The translations under genes and the position numbers were made by a program. The notes below the pieces were generated by a model, which saw nothing but the letters and a program-made list of their open reading frames with translations, searched no databases and was not told the DNA's origin. Below, piece after piece: positions 5,578 to 8,209 of a DNA stretch of 8,209 bases (position 1 is its first letter; the number at the start of each line of letters is the position of its first letter). The stretch comes from JAVBOF01 sp031550915. GTDB lineage: Bacteria; Bacillota; Clostridia; Christensenellales; MGBC116941. Location of the stretch: positions 1 to 8,209 of the forward strand of contig JAVBOF010000163.1 in assembly GCA_031550915.1 (NCBI GenBank), given 5' to 3'.

Positions 5578-8209
5578 TCATACCATCGTAATCAACAATT
5601 CGCCTGCCTTTACCGAACCTCCCTCTTTTATGAGGACTTCCTCGATCGTTCCCGACATCCTGGCTACAACGGAAGTTTCCATCTTCATCGCTTCGATTAC
5701 AGCAAGAACCTGGTTTTCCTCAACCTTATCGCCTGGTTTTACGTTTATGACGGAAACCATACCGGGGATCGAAGCGCCGATCTGGGATTTGTCCTCCGGA
5801 TCTGCCATTATGGCCTGATATACATTTGCCCCAGCGTTTTTATCCGGCACTGCAACTTCCCGGCGCGCACCGTTCAATTCGAAATGGACATTTCGCGTAC
5901 CGTCCTCATTCAGATCGCCCATTCCAAGATATTTTATTACGAGCGTTTTGCCTTCCTCGATGTTTATCTTGTTCGTTTCTCCAAGGGCCATGCCCTTGAA
6001 AAACACATGGCTTCCCATCCTCATAAGGTATCCGTATTCCTGACGGTGCAGGCAAAAGTCTTCGACGACTTTCGGGTACAGGCACCATGATATAACCGTA
6101 CGTTCGGAGGGGTTTGGATAGAATTTTTCGACCTCCTTGCGCGCTTTGGCAAAATCGATCGGATCCAATAATTCACCCGGCCGGCAGTCTATTGGTTCTT
6201 CTCCCTTTAGTACGACCTTCTGAAGCTCTTTTGGGAAGCCCCACGGGGGCTGTCCCATCATACCTTTGAAATAGGAGACGACCGAATCGGGGAAGGTCAA
6301 GGCTTCACCTTTAGCAACAATATTATCCGGCGTGATATCATTTTGGACCATGAAGATAGCCAGATCTCCGACCATTTTGGATGAAGGTGTAACTTTGACG
6401 ATATCTCCAAGCATATCGTTTACAGTTTTGTACATTTCCTTGACAGCTTCGAACTGGTGGCCCAAGCCAAGGCTTTCGACCTGGGATTTCAAGTTTGTGT
6501 ACTGGCCGCCCGGCATCTCATAGCGGTATATATCGGTGGACGGGTTCTTTATATCACCTTCGAATATATCGTAACGCAACCGCACGTCGGACCAGTAGTC
6601 TGAAAGCTTCTGCAGCCTTTCGATTTCGAAGCCCGTATCCCTTTCCTGCCCGCGCAGTGCCGCGACCAATGCATTCATCGAAGGCTGACTGGTCATTGAC
6701 GACATTGAGTCTATGGCGGTATCCACAATATCCACTCCGGCTTCGGCGGCCATAAGATAAGCCGCGACCTGGTTGCCGGACGTGTCGTGGGTATGAAGAT
6801 GTAACGGCAGCCCAATCTCATTCTTAAGCGCTGTAACGAGCTTCTTCGCCGCATATGGTTTCAATAATCCAGACATATCCTTTATAGCAAGCAGATGGGC
6901 TCCGCGCTTTTCGAGTTCCTTGGCAAGGTCTACATAGTACTTGAGCGTGTATTTGTCCCGGGTTTCATCGGATATATCGCCGGTATAGCAAATAGTGGCC
7001 TCGCAAAGCTTGTTTTGCTTTAATACTTCTTCGATGGCAAGCTCCATGCCTGGTAGCCAGTTAAGTGAATCGAACACCCTGAATACGTCTATCCCATAAT
7101 TTGCAGCCTGCTGAATGAACGCCCGGACAAGGTTATCCGGATAATTTGTATAGCCTACGGCATTAGCGCCCCGAAGAAGCATTTGGAAAGGTATGTTTGG
7201 TATCTTCTGCCTCAGCAGATCCAGCCTTTCCCAGGGTGACTCCTTCAAAAAGCGGTACGCAACATCAAAGGTCGCGCCGCCCCACATTTCCAATGAAAAG
7301 CAATCGTTCAGTATCTCCGCCGTGCCTTCGGCGCAATTGACTATATCGCGCGTCCGAACCCGTGTTGATACGAGAGACTGGTGGGCATCGCGCATGGTGG
7401 TATCGGTTATCAACAGCTTCTTTTGCGCTAGAACCCAATTTTTCACCGCAGTGGGACCTTCGGCATCGAGCAATTGCTTTAGACCGCTGCATTTTGGCGG
7501 TGTGCTTTCATAAGGCGGAAAACGGGGGATATCGAATTGCCTTCGCTCGGTATCAGGATTATCCACCTGTATCTGCGCGATATATTTCAACACCTTAGTT
7601 GCACGGTCCCTTCCGGTATCGATATCGAAAAGCTCTTCGGTTTCATCTATAAATTTTGTATGGCATTGACCCGCGACAAAAACCGAGTGGGTAAGAATGT
7701 TTGTAATAAAGGGTATATTTGTTTTTACCCCGCGCACATGCTCCTCGCTTATCGCCCTGATCGCTCTTCTGCAGGCGCCGTAAAAAGTATTGTCCCAGGA
7801 GGTGACCTTGACAAGAAGCGAATCATAATACGGGGAGATAACGGTACCGGCGGTCACGTTCCCGCCATCCAGCCTTACGCCGAATCCTCCACCGGAACGG
7901 TATACTGTTATTTTTCCGGTGTCGGGGGCGAAATTGTTAGCGGGATCTTCCGTAGTGATCCGGCATTGAATGGCGTAGCCCTTTATGCGCAGATCGTCCT
8001 GTGACTTCATTCCGATGCGCGGATCGGACATCGGATGCCCTTCGGCAATAAGTATTTGGGCACGTACAAGGTCTATGCCTGTCACCTGCTCCGTAACGGT
8101 ATGCTCGACCTGTATCCTTGGGTTCATTTCAATGAAATAATGGTTGCCGTATTTATCCACCAGAAACTCTACTGTCCCGGCGTTGATATAATTGACCTGT
8201 TTTGCTATT
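5578..8209 (-). CDS. pyc: Pyruvate carboxylase, partial (N-terminus beyond the right edge)
   Basis: Biotin enzyme that carboxylates pyruvate to oxaloacetate with ATP and bicarbonate (anaplerosis, gluconeogenesis). The frame is open to base 8209: codons right of 8160 read IAKQVNYINAGTVEFL, a conserved biotin carboxylase stretch, so the GTG at 8160 is internal. About 876 residues are visible of a usual 1,145 or so; roughly 270 are missing. In visible numbering, the end of the biotin carboxylase domain (FIEMNPRIQVEH, 25-36) comes first. Then comes carboxyltransferase with DTTMRDAHQS (269-278), the carbamylated-lysine segment AIKDMSG (K443), metal ligands LHLHTHD (H472, H474) and TSQPS (from 506). 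A linker region and the biotinyl domain end the protein, with EAMKMET and biotinyl Lys at codon 5685-5683. The fused single-chain order rules out a stand-alone oxaloacetate decarboxylase subunit. It heads the probable operon with the two glycerate genes. Confidence 0.97.
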   Translation of the reverse strand, partial: IAKQVNYINAGTVEFLVDKYGNHYFIEMNPRIQVEHTVTEQVTGIDLVRAQILIAEGHPMSDPRIGMKSQDDLRIKGYAIQCRITTEDPANNFAPDTGKITVYRSGGGFGVRLDGGNVTAGTVISPYYDSLLVKVTSWDNTFYGACRRAIRAISEEHVRGVKTNIPFITNILTHSVFVAGQCHTKFIDETEELFDIDTGRDRATKVLKYIAQIQVDNPDTERRQFDIPRFPPYESTPPKCSGLKQLLDAEGPTAVKNWVLAQKKLLITDTTMRDAHQSLVSTRVRTRDIVNCAEGTAEILNDCFSLEMWGGATFDVAYRFLKESPWERLDLLRQKIPNIPFQMLLRGANAVGYTNYPDNLVRAFIQQAANYGIDVFRVFDSLNWLPGMELAIEEVLKQNKLCEATICYTGDISDETRDKYTLKYYVDLAKELEKRGAHLLAIKDMSGLLKPYAAKKLVTALKNEIGLPLHLHTHDTSGNQVAAYLMAAEAGVDIVDTAIDSMSSMTSQPSMNALVAALRGQERDTGFEIERLQKLSDYWSDVRLRYDIFEGDIKNPSTDIYRYEMPGGQYTNLKSQVESLGLGHQFEAVKEMYKTVNDMLGDIVKVTPSSKMVGDLAIFMVQNDITPDNIVAKGEALTFPDSVVSYFKGMMGQPPWGFPKELQKVVLKGEEPIDCRPGELLDPIDFAKARKEVEKFYPNPSERTVISWCLYPKVVEDFCLHRQEYGYLMRMGSHVFFKGMALGETNKINIEEGKTLVIKYLGMGDLNEDGTRNVHFELNGARREVAVPDKNAGANVYQAIMADPEDKSQIGASIPGMVSVINVKPGDKVEENQVLAVIEAMKMETSVVARMSGTIEEVLIKEGGSVKAGELLITMV

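Noticed and set aside
7537..8004. Plus-strand open frame of 155 codons opposite pyruvate carboxylase
   Set aside because: It is the antisense shadow of a highly conserved coding region. Its composition is irregular and no domain is recognisable.

Overview
The window carries six protein genes, all on the minus strand, with no RNA gene, mobile element, CRISPR array or long repeat that I can see. It looks chromosomal and bacterial, most likely from a Bacillota (clostridial-type) organism. The reasons are strong GGAGG-type ribosome binding sites, a TTG start, moderate GC with AT-rich spacers, a single-chain pyruvate carboxylase, and a secreted YkuD/SH3 cell-wall enzyme. The taxonomic guess is inference.

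Right part (8209 down to 3361), read in transcription order: the C-terminal three quarters of pyruvate carboxylase (its N-terminus lies beyond the right edge), a D-2-hydroxyacid dehydrogenase resembling hydroxypyruvate reductase/glycerate dehydrogenase, and a glycerate kinase. The gaps are 59 and 55 bp and no terminator is visible between them, so one three-gene transcript is plausible. Functionally this gives hydroxypyruvate -> D-glycerate -> phosphoglycerate -> PEP/pyruvate, with pyruvate carboxylated to oxaloacetate. A perfect 14-bp palindrome abuts the ribosome binding site of the kinase gene.

Middle (3256 to 1911): a monocistronic unit encoding an exported L,D-transpeptidase with three C-terminal SH3-like repeats. 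It has a candidate promoter and a textbook intrinsic terminator.

Left part (1850 to 1): a WecD-like GNAT acetyltransferase and a Gfo/Idh/MocA oxidoreductase, each with its own good promoter and ribosome binding site. Both families occur in amino-sugar synthesis for surface polysaccharides. The oxidoreductase stops at a TAG about 60 residues short of the usual family length, and the few codons visible after the TAG look like a continuation of the protein. This is the most unusual point in the window.

Most of the window is ordinary housekeeping and envelope metabolism. I found no convincing sign of a wholly new biological system.
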